Shown: positions 36,380-44,856 of the stretch, piece after piece
Layout of the letters: the number at the start of each line of letters is the position of its first letter
Numbering within the stretch: the stretch's first letter is position 1
Source of the DNA: VAZQ01 sp963758945
Lineage (GTDB): Bacteria > Pseudomonadota > Alphaproteobacteria > Rhizobiales > Xanthobacteraceae
Assembly: GCA_963758945.1 (NCBI GenBank)
Contig: CAVWXY010000006.1
Location: 372,001 to 436,000 of the forward strand
DNA: 64,000 nucleotides
Direction of reading: 5' to 3'
Notes under the pieces: model-generated
The model's database searches: none
The model's input: the letters and a program-made list of their open reading frames with translations, nothing else
What the model was told of the DNA's origin: nothing
Position numbers and translations under genes: made by a program

Positions 36380-37066
36380 CTACCCCGTCATCGCGGCCTT
36401 GATGGCGGCGACGTCGCCGCCGGCCTTTGCCGCTGCGATGATCTTGGCTTCGCGTGCCGTCAGCGCGTCGAGTGCCGCGCGCATGGCATCGATCTTGTCG
36501 ACCGGGATTACGACCGCGCCGTGGCGGTCGGCATGCACGAGATCGCCGCTCCTGACCGCCATGCCCTGCACGTTCACTTCGATCCCGAAATCCACGACAT
36601 GTACATAAGCGTGCGACGGCACGATCGAGCCGGCCAGCATCTGGAAGCCAGGAGCGATCATCGGGATGTCTCGGACCGAGCCGTTTGTCACCACCCCGAG
36701 GCAGCCGAGCGCCTTGTGCACGTTCGACTGCACCTCGCCCCAGAACGCGCCGTAACCCGCATGCTCGCCGTCGCGGTCCTCCATCACCATGATGCTGGGG
36801 CGCGGCTCTCCGCCGACATAGTCGAGGTAATCGAGTCGTCTCTGCATATAGCCGGCTTGGCCGAGCGGGACTGCGTCCTTGGCCTTGAACGTCACTGTCC
36901 TAGCAAAGCCGACGATGGGCGGCAGGTCGGGGAAGGGGCAATGCAGATGCTTGACGGTAAAGCCCGCGCCACGGCGCTCGGGCGCGACGATCTCGATCAG
37001 GTTGCACACGGTGGGCGTATCGATCGATTGCAGAAAATCGAACTGGCCCTGGGTCGGCACCGTCAT
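36380..37066 (-). CDS. RraA-family protein (HMG-aldolase-like)
   Basis: A 228-residue RraA-family protein, similar to 4-hydroxy-4-methyl-2-oxoglutarate aldolase and to proteins labelled dimethylmenaquinone methyltransferase. The active-site segment reads GVVTNGSVRDIPMIA, keeping the Arg and Asp needed for aldolase or decarboxylase activity. The GDLVHADRHGAVVIPVDKI segment is the family C-terminal motif. The ATG at 37066 (MTVPTQG) gives the family start. The family splits 2-oxo acids into pyruvate, so it could finish the breakdown of whatever the neighbouring oxygenase makes; this is inference. It starts 46 bp after the MFS gene. Confidence 0.85.
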   Translation of the reverse strand: MTVPTQGQFDFLQSIDTPTVCNLIEIVAPERRGAGFTVKHLHCPFPDLPPIVGFARTVTFKAKDAVPLGQAGYMQRRLDYLDYVGGEPRPSIMVMEDRDGEHAGYGAFWGEVQSNVHKALGCLGVVTNGSVRDIPMIAPGFQMLAGSIVPSHAYVHVVDFGIEVNVQGMAVRSGDLVHADRHGAVVIPVDKIDAMRAALDALTAREAKIIAAAKAGGDVAAIKAAMTG

Positions 37067-37112
37067 TCGTATCCCCCTTGGATTCCCGTTGAGGCTCGGT
37101 AATTGCAAAACT

Positions 37113-38270
37113 CTAAGCCGCCGCGCCGCGATAGGCGAGCGCCGCCACCACGGCCATGGCCGCCAGCACGGCCAGCACCATCGCGATCGCGCCCGCCCAT
37201 CCCGCCTGCTCCCAGGCGAGTCCTGGCAGGAAGGCGCCCATGCTGCCGCCGACATAGAACGCGGTTACGTAGAGACCGACCGCCGACGAGCGGCCTTTCT
37301 GCGCGGTCGTGGTGACATAGCCGGTCGAGATGGTCTGGCACAACATGCCGCAAACCGCGCAGAGGACGAGGCCGACCAGGATCGCCGCGACCGGGGGCGC
37401 AAGCGTGAGCAGCGCGCCGCAAGCCCATGCGGCGAGTACCGCGAGGATGAAGCGCCGGCGGCCGAGCCTCGCCATCATCCACCCGGTCGCCGGCGCGACC
37501 ACGGTGCCGGCGAGATAGGTGACGAAAATCGCGCCCAGCAGGGTGGATGAAAAGTTGTAGGGTGGGGCGGCGAGATGGAAGCTCACATAGGTGAATACCG
37601 CGATGAAGTTGAAGAGAACGCCGAAGCCGATCGCGTAGGTGGCGACCAGCTGCGGATTGCGCAGATGCTGCAGCATGTGCCGCGCCGAAGCGGCGAGGCC
37701 TTCCGAGCGGACGAAGCGCTTTTCCCGCGGCAGCAGCAGCGCGAACAGGACCGCGCCCAGGAACGAGAGGCCGGCGAGTACGAGGAACGCGCCACGCCAG
37801 CCGATGAGATCGCCGAGCACGCCGGGAACGAATTGGCCGCAGAATCCGCCGAGGCTCGAGCCCGCGATATAGACGCCGGCCACGCCCGCCACCTCGGCCG
37901 ATGGCCACTCGTCCCCGATATAGGCGACGGTCACGGCGAAGATCGGCGGCAGCAGCAAGCCCTGAACGAAGCGCCAGGCGATGAGCTCCGGCACGTTCGC
38001 CGCGAATGCCGCCCCCGCCATCGGCACCACCACCGCCAGCATCGCCGCGGTGATGACGCGCTTTCGCCCGAGCATGTCGGCAATCGCGCCGCTGAACGGC
38101 GCGGTCAAGGCGATGGCAAGCGCGCTCGCGGTCATGATGGTGCTGATCTCGGCCGCGCCGACGCCGAATTCGCGCGCGAGTGCCGGCAACAGCGCCTGCG
38201 GCGAGTAGAGGTTGAGGAAGGCGCAGAAGCCGGCTATGGCGACGGCGACCTTGCGGGGTTCGAGACGCAT
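37113..38270 (-). CDS. MFS transporter
   Basis: A 385-residue major-facilitator protein with about twelve hydrophobic segments. The loop 2-3 signature reads GAIADMLGRKRVI and the matching half-repeat loop is GWMMARLGRRRFILAV. The N-terminal helix holds ALLPALAREFGVGAAEISTIMTAS, typical of small-molecule importers or drug exporters of the YnfM type. The ATG at 38270 is used (a GTG 48 bp upstream extends the frame). It is the first gene of the MFS-RraA-LLM-NTF2-TTC38 run on the minus strand. Direction of transport and substrate are unknown. Confidence 0.9.
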   Translation of the reverse strand: MRLEPRKVAVAIAGFCAFLNLYSPQALLPALAREFGVGAAEISTIMTASALAIALTAPFSGAIADMLGRKRVITAAMLAVVVPMAGAAFAANVPELIAWRFVQGLLLPPIFAVTVAYIGDEWPSAEVAGVAGVYIAGSSLGGFCGQFVPGVLGDLIGWRGAFLVLAGLSFLGAVLFALLLPREKRFVRSEGLAASARHMLQHLRNPQLVATYAIGFGVLFNFIAVFTYVSFHLAAPPYNFSSTLLGAIFVTYLAGTVVAPATGWMMARLGRRRFILAVLAAWACGALLTLAPPVAAILVGLVLCAVCGMLCQTISTGYVTTTAQKGRSSAVGLYVTAFYVGGSMGAFLPGLAWEQAGWAGAIAMVLAVLAAMAVVAALAYRGAAA

Positions 38271-38366
38271 GCAGCGCAGTCTAGCCTGTTGCGGACCGCT
38301 GGACGTTGTCGCAGTCACTCGAGGTGCGGCGGTCTCGGCCCGGTGGCGCCAGCCGTCGCGGATGCC

Positions 38367-39905
38367 TCACCAACTCATCGCCGCGCGCGCGCGCGCGAGC
38401 GTCTCCTGCGGCGTGCCGGAGGCATCCACGCGCGCCCAGCTGAGGGTGCCGAGGCCATAGTTCTCCTGCTCGCGCGCGACTGCTGCGTCGGCATCGGAAG
38501 CGTCGCGGCTGCGCCCCCCCACGCGCCGGATCCGCGTGGAAAGATCCGCCTCGAGGAAAATGCCGTGGAACGGCACGCCCAGGACTTGCGCGGACTGTTC
38601 TACGAGCGCGCGCTCCTGCGGCTTGGCGAACACGGCATCCACGACTGCGGAATGGCCTGCGGCGATGGCGCGGCGCGCCTTGTCGGCGATGGTGGCGTAA
38701 ACGCGGGCGGTCGCCGCGGGCGCATAAGCCTGCGCGGGCAGCTTTTCGTCCTCTTCCTTGCCGAACAGGGTCTTGCGCTCCACGTCCGAGCGCAGCACCA
38801 CCGCGCCCGGCGCTGCCCCGAGCTCGGGCGCCAGCGCGCGCGCCAATGCCGATTTACCTGTGCCGGACAGCCCGCCGACGGCCATCAACGCCACCGGCGC
38901 GGGCGCGATCAGCTGCCGCGCCAGCTCGAAGTATTCTTGCGCGATGCGCGCCGTCGCGGCGGCGTCCTTCGGCGTCGCCCGTTCGAGCCGCGCCGCCGTC
39001 ACCTTGGCGCGGATCGCCGCACGCATCGACAGGAAGAAAGGGAGCATCGCCAGCGCGTCGAGATCCTCCACCCGCCTGGTGGTCAGAAGGTAGCGCTCGA
39101 GCACGATATTGGCGGCGGCCTTGAGCTTGCGCTCCGTGAGATCCATCAGCAGGAACGCCAGGTCATAAAGCACGTCGCCCGACGCGATCAGCGGACTGAA
39201 CTCGATCGCGTCGAAGGGCACGGGGCGGCCCTCGAGCAGGACGATATTGCCGAGATGAAGGTCGCCGTGAATGCGGCGAACGAGACCTCGGCGCGCGCGC
39301 TCGATCAGGAGCGGATGAATGCGGGCATAGGCGGCGCGGCTAGCGCGCGCCAGGGCATCGCTCTCGGCGGGCGGAAACAGCTCGGGCGTCTCGGCGAAGG
39401 CGATGACGTGCTCCTCGACATAGCCGGCGAGTGCCTTGATCCAGGGCTCGGCCTCCGCCACGGGGGCGCCGGCATGCGCCGCCGCCACCGCGCGACCGAG
39501 CGCATCCGCCAGGGCGGCGTCGATCTTGCCCGCCTCCGCCAGGTGGTCGAGGGTCGCGCGCTCGTCGAAACGGCGCATCTCTACCGCCCATTCCACCGGC
39601 GTGCCGCTGCCGTCGAGCGCCAAGCGGCCGTCCCGCTCGCGGGTGATTGCGGTGACGCGCCGATAGATTTCCGGAGCAAAGGGCCGGTTGACCTCGAGCT
39701 CGGCCTCGCAGGCGAGCTTTCGCCGCTCGAGGGTCGAATAGTTGAGGAACGGAAAACGCACCGCTCGCTTGATCTTGTAGGCGCAGTCGCCGGCCAGGAA
39801 CACCGAGGCCGCATGGGTATCGATGCGCTTGACCTCGGCGCCGCCGTGGGTCGCAGGGTCGGCAAGCAGCGCAAACACCGGCTCCTGGGACTCGCTCGCC
39901 GTCAT
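38367..39905 (-). CDS. Bifunctional aminoglycoside-phosphotransferase-like / AAA ATP-binding protein
   Basis: A 512-residue two-domain protein. The N-terminal half (about 1-320) resembles the APH/choline-kinase fold: VFLAGDCAYKIKR early and the catalytic loop GLVRRIHGDLHLGNIVLLEG followed by FDAIEFSP. The C-terminal half is a P-loop kinase domain with Walker A VGGLSGTGKSALARAL (about 340-355) and VVLRSDVERKTLFG. Such fusions occur widely in alphaproteobacteria and have no assigned substrate; drug resistance should not be assumed. The ATG at 39905 is preferred; another ATG at 39962 lacks a Shine-Dalgarno. Divergent from the gene at 40050. Confidence 0.8.
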   Translation of the reverse strand: MTASESQEPVFALLADPATHGGAEVKRIDTHAASVFLAGDCAYKIKRAVRFPFLNYSTLERRKLACEAELEVNRPFAPEIYRRVTAITRERDGRLALDGSGTPVEWAVEMRRFDERATLDHLAEAGKIDAALADALGRAVAAAHAGAPVAEAEPWIKALAGYVEEHVIAFAETPELFPPAESDALARASRAAYARIHPLLIERARRGLVRRIHGDLHLGNIVLLEGRPVPFDAIEFSPLIASGDVLYDLAFLLMDLTERKLKAAANIVLERYLLTTRRVEDLDALAMLPFFLSMRAAIRAKVTAARLERATPKDAAATARIAQEYFELARQLIAPAPVALMAVGGLSGTGKSALARALAPELGAAPGAVVLRSDVERKTLFGKEEDEKLPAQAYAPAATARVYATIADKARRAIAAGHSAVVDAVFAKPQERALVEQSAQVLGVPFHGIFLEADLSTRIRRVGGRSRDASDADAAVAREQENYGLGTLSWARVDASGTPQETLARARAAMSW

Positions 39906-40049
39906 CCCCCTCGCGGCTCCTTGCCACAGTCGATTTCGCCGTATCCCGGTCGTGTCCGGCATTGAGCCATGTCAACGTCGGGACGCCTCGAAGCGTTCAT
40001 CCTGCTACCTTGCTTGCAAAGCCCCCGCGAGCCCAAGAGGAGGCCCGTC

Positions 40050-40448
40050 ATGACCCAATTGCCGCACGCGCTCAAGCGCATCAGGCTTAACCTCGCCCGC
40101 TCCAAGGAATTCCCCCAGGGCTCCGCCAGGCACGGCTACGAGTTTGTCGCCCCGCTCGGCGCCGACGGGCGCATCGATACCGAGCTTTGGCGCAAGTATC
40201 GGGAGCATTGCGGCGTGCGCCGCTTCTGGGTCGGCGAGGACGATGAGGTCGGCCGCCTGGTGCACAAGCCGGGCGGCGCCGAGCACGCCCGTTGGGTGTT
40301 CGACTACGACGAGACCGCGGACGACGATGACGAAGCCGGCTATCGTTTCGGCGACCACGCCTTTCGCAACGGCGAATATGTCTCGATCCGTGGCGACGAC
40401 GGCGAGATGCATACCTTCCAGGTAGTCTCGGTCGAGCCTGCGACGTGA
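40050..40448 (+). CDS. Conserved-type hypothetical protein with acidic patch
   Basis: A 132-residue soluble protein not recognised from a characterised family. It has a basic N-terminus (LPHALKRIRLNLARSKEFP), a central VRRFWVGEDDEVGRLVHKPGGAEHARWVFDY segment, an acidic cluster ETADDDDEAGYRFGDHAF, and a C-terminal beta-like tail (GEYVSIRGDDGEMHTFQVVSVEP). A strong AAGAGGAGG Shine-Dalgarno lies about seven bases before the ATG, which supports real translation. No signal peptide or membrane segment. It is divergent from the kinase/ATPase gene. Confidence 0.75.
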   Translation: MTQLPHALKRIRLNLARSKEFPQGSARHGYEFVAPLGADGRIDTELWRKYREHCGVRRFWVGEDDEVGRLVHKPGGAEHARWVFDYDETADDDDEAGYRFGDHAFRNGEYVSIRGDDGEMHTFQVVSVEPAT

Positions 40449-40491
40449 GTCCCGTACGATGTCGAGCTGGGAATGAACCCGACGACGTGGC

Positions 40492-40516
40492 GCCGGTGGT
40501 TTGCTATACCACCGGC
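40492..40516 (+). terminator. Hairpin downstream of the hypothetical gene at 40050
   Basis: A 9-bp stem (GCCGGTGGT / ACCACCGGC) with a seven-base loop, 43 bp after the stop codon. There is no T run; it could end the transcript with Rho or act as an mRNA 3' structure before the TPP-enzyme gene. Confidence 0.4.
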
Positions 40517-40690
40517 CGATGGGATCGCGCAGCCCGAGCAGCAGTGACGACCTTGCAGGCCGGATGAAGCGCAGCGAATTCCGGCTGTCTTGGTGTGCGG
40601 CCAGACCGTCCCGTATTCCGCTTCGCCCCAAGCGGGATCCGAGGCCCGTCACCCCATCCACCATCGCGAACGAACAATCCGGAGACTCCC

Positions 40691-42373
40691 ATGCGCGCCA
40701 ACGACGGCACGAGAACGGCCGCCGAAGTCCTGATCGACCAGCTCGTCACTCACGGCGTGCGCCACGCCTTCTGTGTGCCGGGCGAAAGCTATATTGCGGC
40801 GCTGGATGCTCTCCACGACCGCGATATCGCGGTCACGGTCTGCCGGCAGGAGAGCGGGGCGGCGATCATGGCGGAAGCCCAGGGCAAGGTGACGGGGCGG
40901 CCCGGTGTCTGCTTCGTCACGCGTGGTCCCGGCGCCACCAACGCGGCGGCTGGACTGCACATCGCGCGCCAGGACTCCACCCCGCTGATCTTGTTCGTCG
41001 GCCAGATCTCACGTGAAATGCGCGAGCGCGAAGCCTTTCAGGAGCTGGATTACCGCGCGGTGTTCGGATCGATCGCCAAATGGGCGACTGAGATCGATGA
41101 TCCCGCCCGCATCCCCGAATTCGTCTCGCGCGCGTTCTACGCCTCGACCAGCGGCCGCCCGGGACCGGTGGTCATGGCGTTGCCGGAGGACATGCTGGTC
41201 GAGCGCATCGCCGTACCCGACGCGCCTCCCTTCGAGCCGGTCGAGACCTGGCCCGGCGCTACCGATATGAGCCGGCTACAGAAGCTTCTCTGGGCGGCCG
41301 AGCGCCCGGCCATGCTGCTCGGCGGCAGCCGCTGGTCGGCGCCGGCCTGCGCATCGGTCGCGCGCTTCGCCGAGCGTTTCGCGCTGCCGGTCGCCACCAC
41401 GTTCCGCCGCGCGCATCTGTTCGATCCGGAGCATCCCTGCTACGCCGGCGATCTCGGCATCGGGCCCAACCCCAAGCTGCTTGCCCGCGTCAAGGACGCC
41501 GATCTCATTCTGCTGGTTGGCGGCCGCCTCGGCGAAATGCCGTCGCAGAGCTATACGCTCCTGGACATTCCCGCGCCGCGGCAGACGCTGGTGCACGCTT
41601 TTCCCGGCGCCGAGGAACTCGGCCGCGTCTACCGGGCGCATCTTCCCATCAACGCGGCGCCGACCGCCTTCGCCACCGCGCTCGAAGGCTTGCAGCCGCC
41701 GCACGAGCTGCGCTGGCAAGGGCAGGCCGCAGCCGCTCACGCCGAATTTCTCGCCTGGACCGACCAGCCCACCGCCGTGCCTGGCCCGGTCAATCTCGGG
41801 GAGATCATCGTGGGGTTGCGTGCAAGACTCCCCGCCGACGCGGTGATCTGCAACGGCGCCGGCAATTTCTCTGTCTGGGTGCATCGCTATTGGCGCTACC
41901 GCCGTTACGGCAGTCAGCTCGCGCCGATCTCGGGCTCCATGGGCTATGGGGTTCCTGCCGCGATCGGCATCAAGCGGTTGACCCCCGAGCGCACGGTCGT
42001 CGCTTTCGCTGGCGACGGCGACTTCCTGATGACCGGACAGGAATTCGCGACCGCCGTGCAATACGAACTGCCGATCATCGTTGTCGTCGTCGACAACGGC
42101 ATGTACGGCACCATCCGCATGCACCAGGAACGCCACTACCCCGGCCGCGTGACCGCTACCGGTTTGCGGAACCCAGATTTCGCGGCCTACGCCCGTGCCT
42201 TCGGCGGCTACGGCGCGATTGTGGAGAAGACGGCGGAGTTCTTTCCCGCCTTCGAAGCTGCGCAGAAATCGGGCAAGCCTGCGATCCTGCATCTCAAGGT
42301 CGATCCCGAGGCCCTCACGCCTACGATGTCGCTCAGTGCCATCCGGCAGAAGGCGCTGGCGCAGCGCAGCTGA
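40691..42373 (+). CDS. Thiamine-pyrophosphate-dependent enzyme (acetolactate synthase-like)
   Basis: A 560-residue three-domain TPP enzyme. The N-terminal pyrimidine domain has VRHAFCVPGESYIAALDAL and the catalytic Glu in RQESGAAIMAEAQGKVTG, with VTRGPGATNAAAGLHIA. The C-terminal TPP domain has the metal-binding motif AGDGDFLMTGQEFATAVQYELPI ending in VVVDN. The family includes acetolactate synthase large subunits, decarboxylases and sulfoacetaldehyde acetyltransferase. No small regulatory subunit gene is adjacent, so a catabolic or specialised role is more likely than branched-chain biosynthesis. A GGAGA Shine-Dalgarno lies about seven bases before the ATG. Convergent with the class II aldolase gene. 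Confidence 0.88.
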   Translation: MRANDGTRTAAEVLIDQLVTHGVRHAFCVPGESYIAALDALHDRDIAVTVCRQESGAAIMAEAQGKVTGRPGVCFVTRGPGATNAAAGLHIARQDSTPLILFVGQISREMREREAFQELDYRAVFGSIAKWATEIDDPARIPEFVSRAFYASTSGRPGPVVMALPEDMLVERIAVPDAPPFEPVETWPGATDMSRLQKLLWAAERPAMLLGGSRWSAPACASVARFAERFALPVATTFRRAHLFDPEHPCYAGDLGIGPNPKLLARVKDADLILLVGGRLGEMPSQSYTLLDIPAPRQTLVHAFPGAEELGRVYRAHLPINAAPTAFATALEGLQPPHELRWQGQAAAAHAEFLAWTDQPTAVPGPVNLGEIIVGLRARLPADAVICNGAGNFSVWVHRYWRYRRYGSQLAPISGSMGYGVPAAIGIKRLTPERTVVAFAGDGDFLMTGQEFATAVQYELPIIVVVVDNGMYGTIRMHQERHYPGRVTATGLRNPDFAAYARAFGGYGAIVEKTAEFFPAFEAAQKSGKPAILHLKVDPEALTPTMSLSAIRQKALAQRS

Positions 42374-42403
42374 TTTTGCGTCAGTTCCCAGGTCGTTGAA
42401 CGG

Positions 42404-43174
42404 TCACGTTCGGTAGGACGGGTCCAGGCGGTCGAGCTTGCGCAGGAGGCCTGCCCACTCCGTACCGAAGGGCGCCTCCGGGGCGATCGCGAGCTGGGCG
42501 GTATGCGCCGATACGGCAGGCGCGGGGAGGTTGAGTGCGGCGTTGCCCGCCATCGCCAGCACCTGTGTCTCGCAGGCGAATTGCAGATTGAACAGGTTGC
42601 TGAACGCGAGCGGGATGCTCGGTCCGACCGCGAGCAGGCCATGGTTGCGCAGGATCATCACGGGATTGCCGCCGAGATCCTTCACCAGCCGCGCGCGCTC
42701 GTCGATGTCGATCGCAAGTCCCTCATAGTCGTGGTAGCTCACGCGGCCGTAGAACAGCTGTGCGTGCTGGCTGAGCGGCAAGAGGCCATCCTTCATGGCG
42801 GCAACGGCAACGCCGGCCTTGGAATGGGTGTGGATGACGCAGTCAACGTCGTCGCGGCCGCCATGGATCGCGCTGTGGATGACGAAGCCCGCCTTGTGCA
42901 TGGGGGCATCCGGATCGTCGATGAGGCTGCCGTCAAGATCGACCTTGATCAGGTTCGAGGCCGTCACCTCGTCGAACAGCAGCCCGAAGCGGTTGAGCAG
43001 GAAATGCCCGCTCTCGCCCGGAACGCGCGCCGAGATGTGGGTATAAATCAGATCGGTCCAGCCGAAATGCTCGGCCAGCCGGTAGCAGGCCGCGAGATTG
43101 ACGCGCTGCTCCCATTCGGCAGCGGAGATGTTGGGCTTTGCGGTTCGGCCGATTGCGGACGCGACGGGTGGCAT
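42404..43174 (-). CDS. Class II aldolase/adducin-family protein
   Basis: A 256-residue class II aldolase-fold protein. It shows LAACYRLAEHFGWTDLIYTHISARVPG and the zinc motif VIHTHSKAGVAVAAM with the paired histidines. The second metal His is in ILRNHGLLAVGPSIPLAF, and the NKCETQ-like helix reads LFNLQFACETQVLAM. Members are L-fuculose-phosphate or ribulose-phosphate aldolases/epimerases or decarboxylases; the substrate is not shown. A GGAGAG Shine-Dalgarno precedes the ATG. It is convergent with the TPP-enzyme gene (30 bp between stops) and divergent from the TetR gene at 43568. Confidence 0.87.
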   Translation of the reverse strand: MPPVASAIGRTAKPNISAAEWEQRVNLAACYRLAEHFGWTDLIYTHISARVPGESGHFLLNRFGLLFDEVTASNLIKVDLDGSLIDDPDAPMHKAGFVIHSAIHGGRDDVDCVIHTHSKAGVAVAAMKDGLLPLSQHAQLFYGRVSYHDYEGLAIDIDERARLVKDLGGNPVMILRNHGLLAVGPSIPLAFSNLFNLQFACETQVLAMAGNAALNLPAPAVSAHTAQLAIAPEAPFGTEWAGLLRKLDRLDPSYRT

Positions 43175-43567
43175 TGCTTGCTCTCCTCGATCAATTGCCC
43201 CGCCCTCATCATCGTCCGCACAAGCCGCAAGCGGACGACCCGGTAATCCTGTCGCCTGCTACCTTTCGCGAATTCTTTGATGCCCGTTTCCGCGGACATG
43301 ACACCGGGTATGAGTTGTGCGCGACATTAGTGTTTCATTGTTTCAGGCGCTGCGCCGCCTCGCGGAGCGAACTCAGGCGGCATATTTCTGCACGGCGATC
43401 GGGCCCTTCAAGACTCACTATCCAGCGCAGCGCGCGCATATGTCGTCCCATTTCATCGTGTCCTTTGTCCGTGGCTGACGATAGCACCCGCCGCCGGACG
43501 CGACCATTGGCGGACCGGTTGCGCGATCATGAATCGTGGTTCATTTGTTTCCCCCAGCTGATTCGCC
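43175..43567. other. Divergent intergenic region between the class II aldolase and TetR genes
   Basis: This 393-bp stretch has no recognisable gene. It is slightly less GC-rich than its surroundings and should carry the promoters of both flanking genes. The only clear element is the inverted repeat at 43529-43544. Confidence 0.5.
43529..43544. promoter_or_regulatory. Putative operator upstream of the second TetR gene
   Basis: The 16-bp inverted repeat ATGAATCGTGGTTCAT pairs at six of seven positions per arm. It ends 24 bp before the TetR start codon, a usual place for autoregulation. It differs from the ATGTAAA-type sites near 18.7 and 19.4 kb, as expected for a different regulator. Confidence 0.4.
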
Positions 43568-44230
43568 ATGGCCTATCGCCGCACCGAAAATGTCGCCCGC
43601 AGGCTCGCTGCCCGCCACGCCGCCATCCTGGCAGCGGCGGGCGATGCTATGGCGGAAGGTGGCATGGCCGGCGTCCAGATCGCGCCCGTCGCCGAGCGCG
43701 CCGGCGTTGCCGCCGGCACGGTCTATCGTTACTTCCCTTCCAAGACGGACCTCGTGGCCGCGCTGGTGGTGGCGCTCTGCGAGCGTGAGATGGCCGCTAT
43801 CGAGCGGGCGGTGAACGCGGCGCCGGGTCCGCTGTCCGCCCTGGCGGCGGCGATCGCCACGTTCGCGACACGGGCGCTGGCCGCGCGACGGCTTGTCTTC
43901 GCGCTGATCGCCGAACCGGTCGAACCCGAGATCGACGCCGCGCGCAGCCCCTACCGGCAGGCGCTCGCCGCCCAATTCGAACGGCTCATCCGCAATGCCG
44001 TCGCGGGCGGCCATCTGCCCGATCAGGAAGCGGAGCTCGCGGCCTGCGCGCTCACCGGGGCTTTAGGCGCAGGCGCGGTCGGCTCGCCCGCGCCCGTGGC
44101 CCCCGACGATCCCGCCAAGGCGCGCGCGCGCGCGCAGATGCTCACTTTGTTCGCGCTCCGCGGCCTCGGCATCGTTGACGCGCGCGCCCGCGGCCTTGTC
44201 GTGCAGGCGGCAGTGCCGGAGCCGGATTGA
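43568..44230 (+). CDS. TetR/AcrR-family transcriptional regulator
   Basis: A 220-residue regulator. The DNA-binding domain is at about residues 14-60 with the helix-turn-helix IAPVAERAGVAAGTVYRYFPSKTDLVAALV. The C-terminal ligand domain is Ala-rich with EPVEPEIDAARSPYRQALAAQFERLI. It lies divergent from the class II aldolase gene and 110 bp upstream of the VOC gene on the same strand, so either could be its target. A 16-bp inverted repeat stands in front of it. Inducer unknown. Confidence 0.87.
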   Translation: MAYRRTENVARRLAARHAAILAAAGDAMAEGGMAGVQIAPVAERAGVAAGTVYRYFPSKTDLVAALVVALCEREMAAIERAVNAAPGPLSALAAAIATFATRALAARRLVFALIAEPVEPEIDAARSPYRQALAAQFERLIRNAVAGGHLPDQEAELAACALTGALGAGAVGSPAPVAPDDPAKARARAQMLTLFALRGLGIVDARARGLVVQAAVPEPD

Positions 44231-44340
44231 CTGCCGCGCAGGGAAGGAGAGGCGCGTTTGCCCGCGCTGGCGCGCGGCCCGCGGCAGCCACACATGTCAA
44301 TGGGGCAAGACGCTACGAGGCAACACGATCGGAGCATCCC

Positions 44341-44856
44341 ATGCCGGAAGCAAAAAAGGCGCGCGCCATCGGTTTCAATCACGTCGCGCTCGAGGTCGGC
44401 GACATCGAAGCGGCGCTGGCCTTCTATGGTCGCTTGTTCGATTTCGAGCTTCGCGGCAAGAGCGAAACAGCGGCCTTCATCGATCTGGGCGACCAGTTCC
44501 TCGCGCTCCAGAAGGGGCGCACGCAGCCGGCGGACGATGGGCGCCACTTCGGCCTCGTGGTCGATGACAAGCAGGCCGTCCGCGCGGCGCTGGCCGATGC
44601 CGGCATTAAACCGCTTCCCGGCCGCTTTCTCGATTTCCTCGACCCGTGGGGCAACCGCATCGAGATCGTCGGCTACGACAACATCCAATTCATGAAGGCG
44701 CCGAGCGTGCTGCGCGCCATGGGCTTGGCGCATCTCGCCAAGAACGAGAATGCGGTGAAGGAGCTCGCCGAGAAAGGCATGACCGCCGACAGAACGAGCG
44801 CCCGCGGCGCAGGCCGGCCCGCGGGATCGCGTTCTCACTCGCGCCGCAATTCGTAA
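44341..44856 (+). CDS. VOC-family (glyoxalase/bleomycin-resistance fold) protein
   Basis: A 171-residue protein with one vicinal-oxygen-chelate domain: IGFNHVALEVGDIEAALAFYGRLFDFEL gives the first metal His, DGRHFGLVVDD the second, and FLDPWGNRIEIVGYD the acidic ligand. Members bind a divalent metal and act as lyases, dioxygenases or epimerases. The last 20 residues (Arg/Ser-rich) lie past the usual family end and overlap the convergent serine-hydrolase gene by 22 bp, so the true stop may have been lost through an indel. GGAG precedes the ATG. Confidence 0.8.
   Translation: MPEAKKARAIGFNHVALEVGDIEAALAFYGRLFDFELRGKSETAAFIDLGDQFLALQKGRTQPADDGRHFGLVVDDKQAVRAALADAGIKPLPGRFLDFLDPWGNRIEIVGYDNIQFMKAPSVLRAMGLAHLAKNENAVKELAEKGMTADRTSARGAGRPAGSRSHSRRNS

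Noticed and set aside
38367..39905. Aminoglycoside resistance gene
   Set aside because: The APH fold alone does not show drug resistance; the fused P-loop domain points to a different family.
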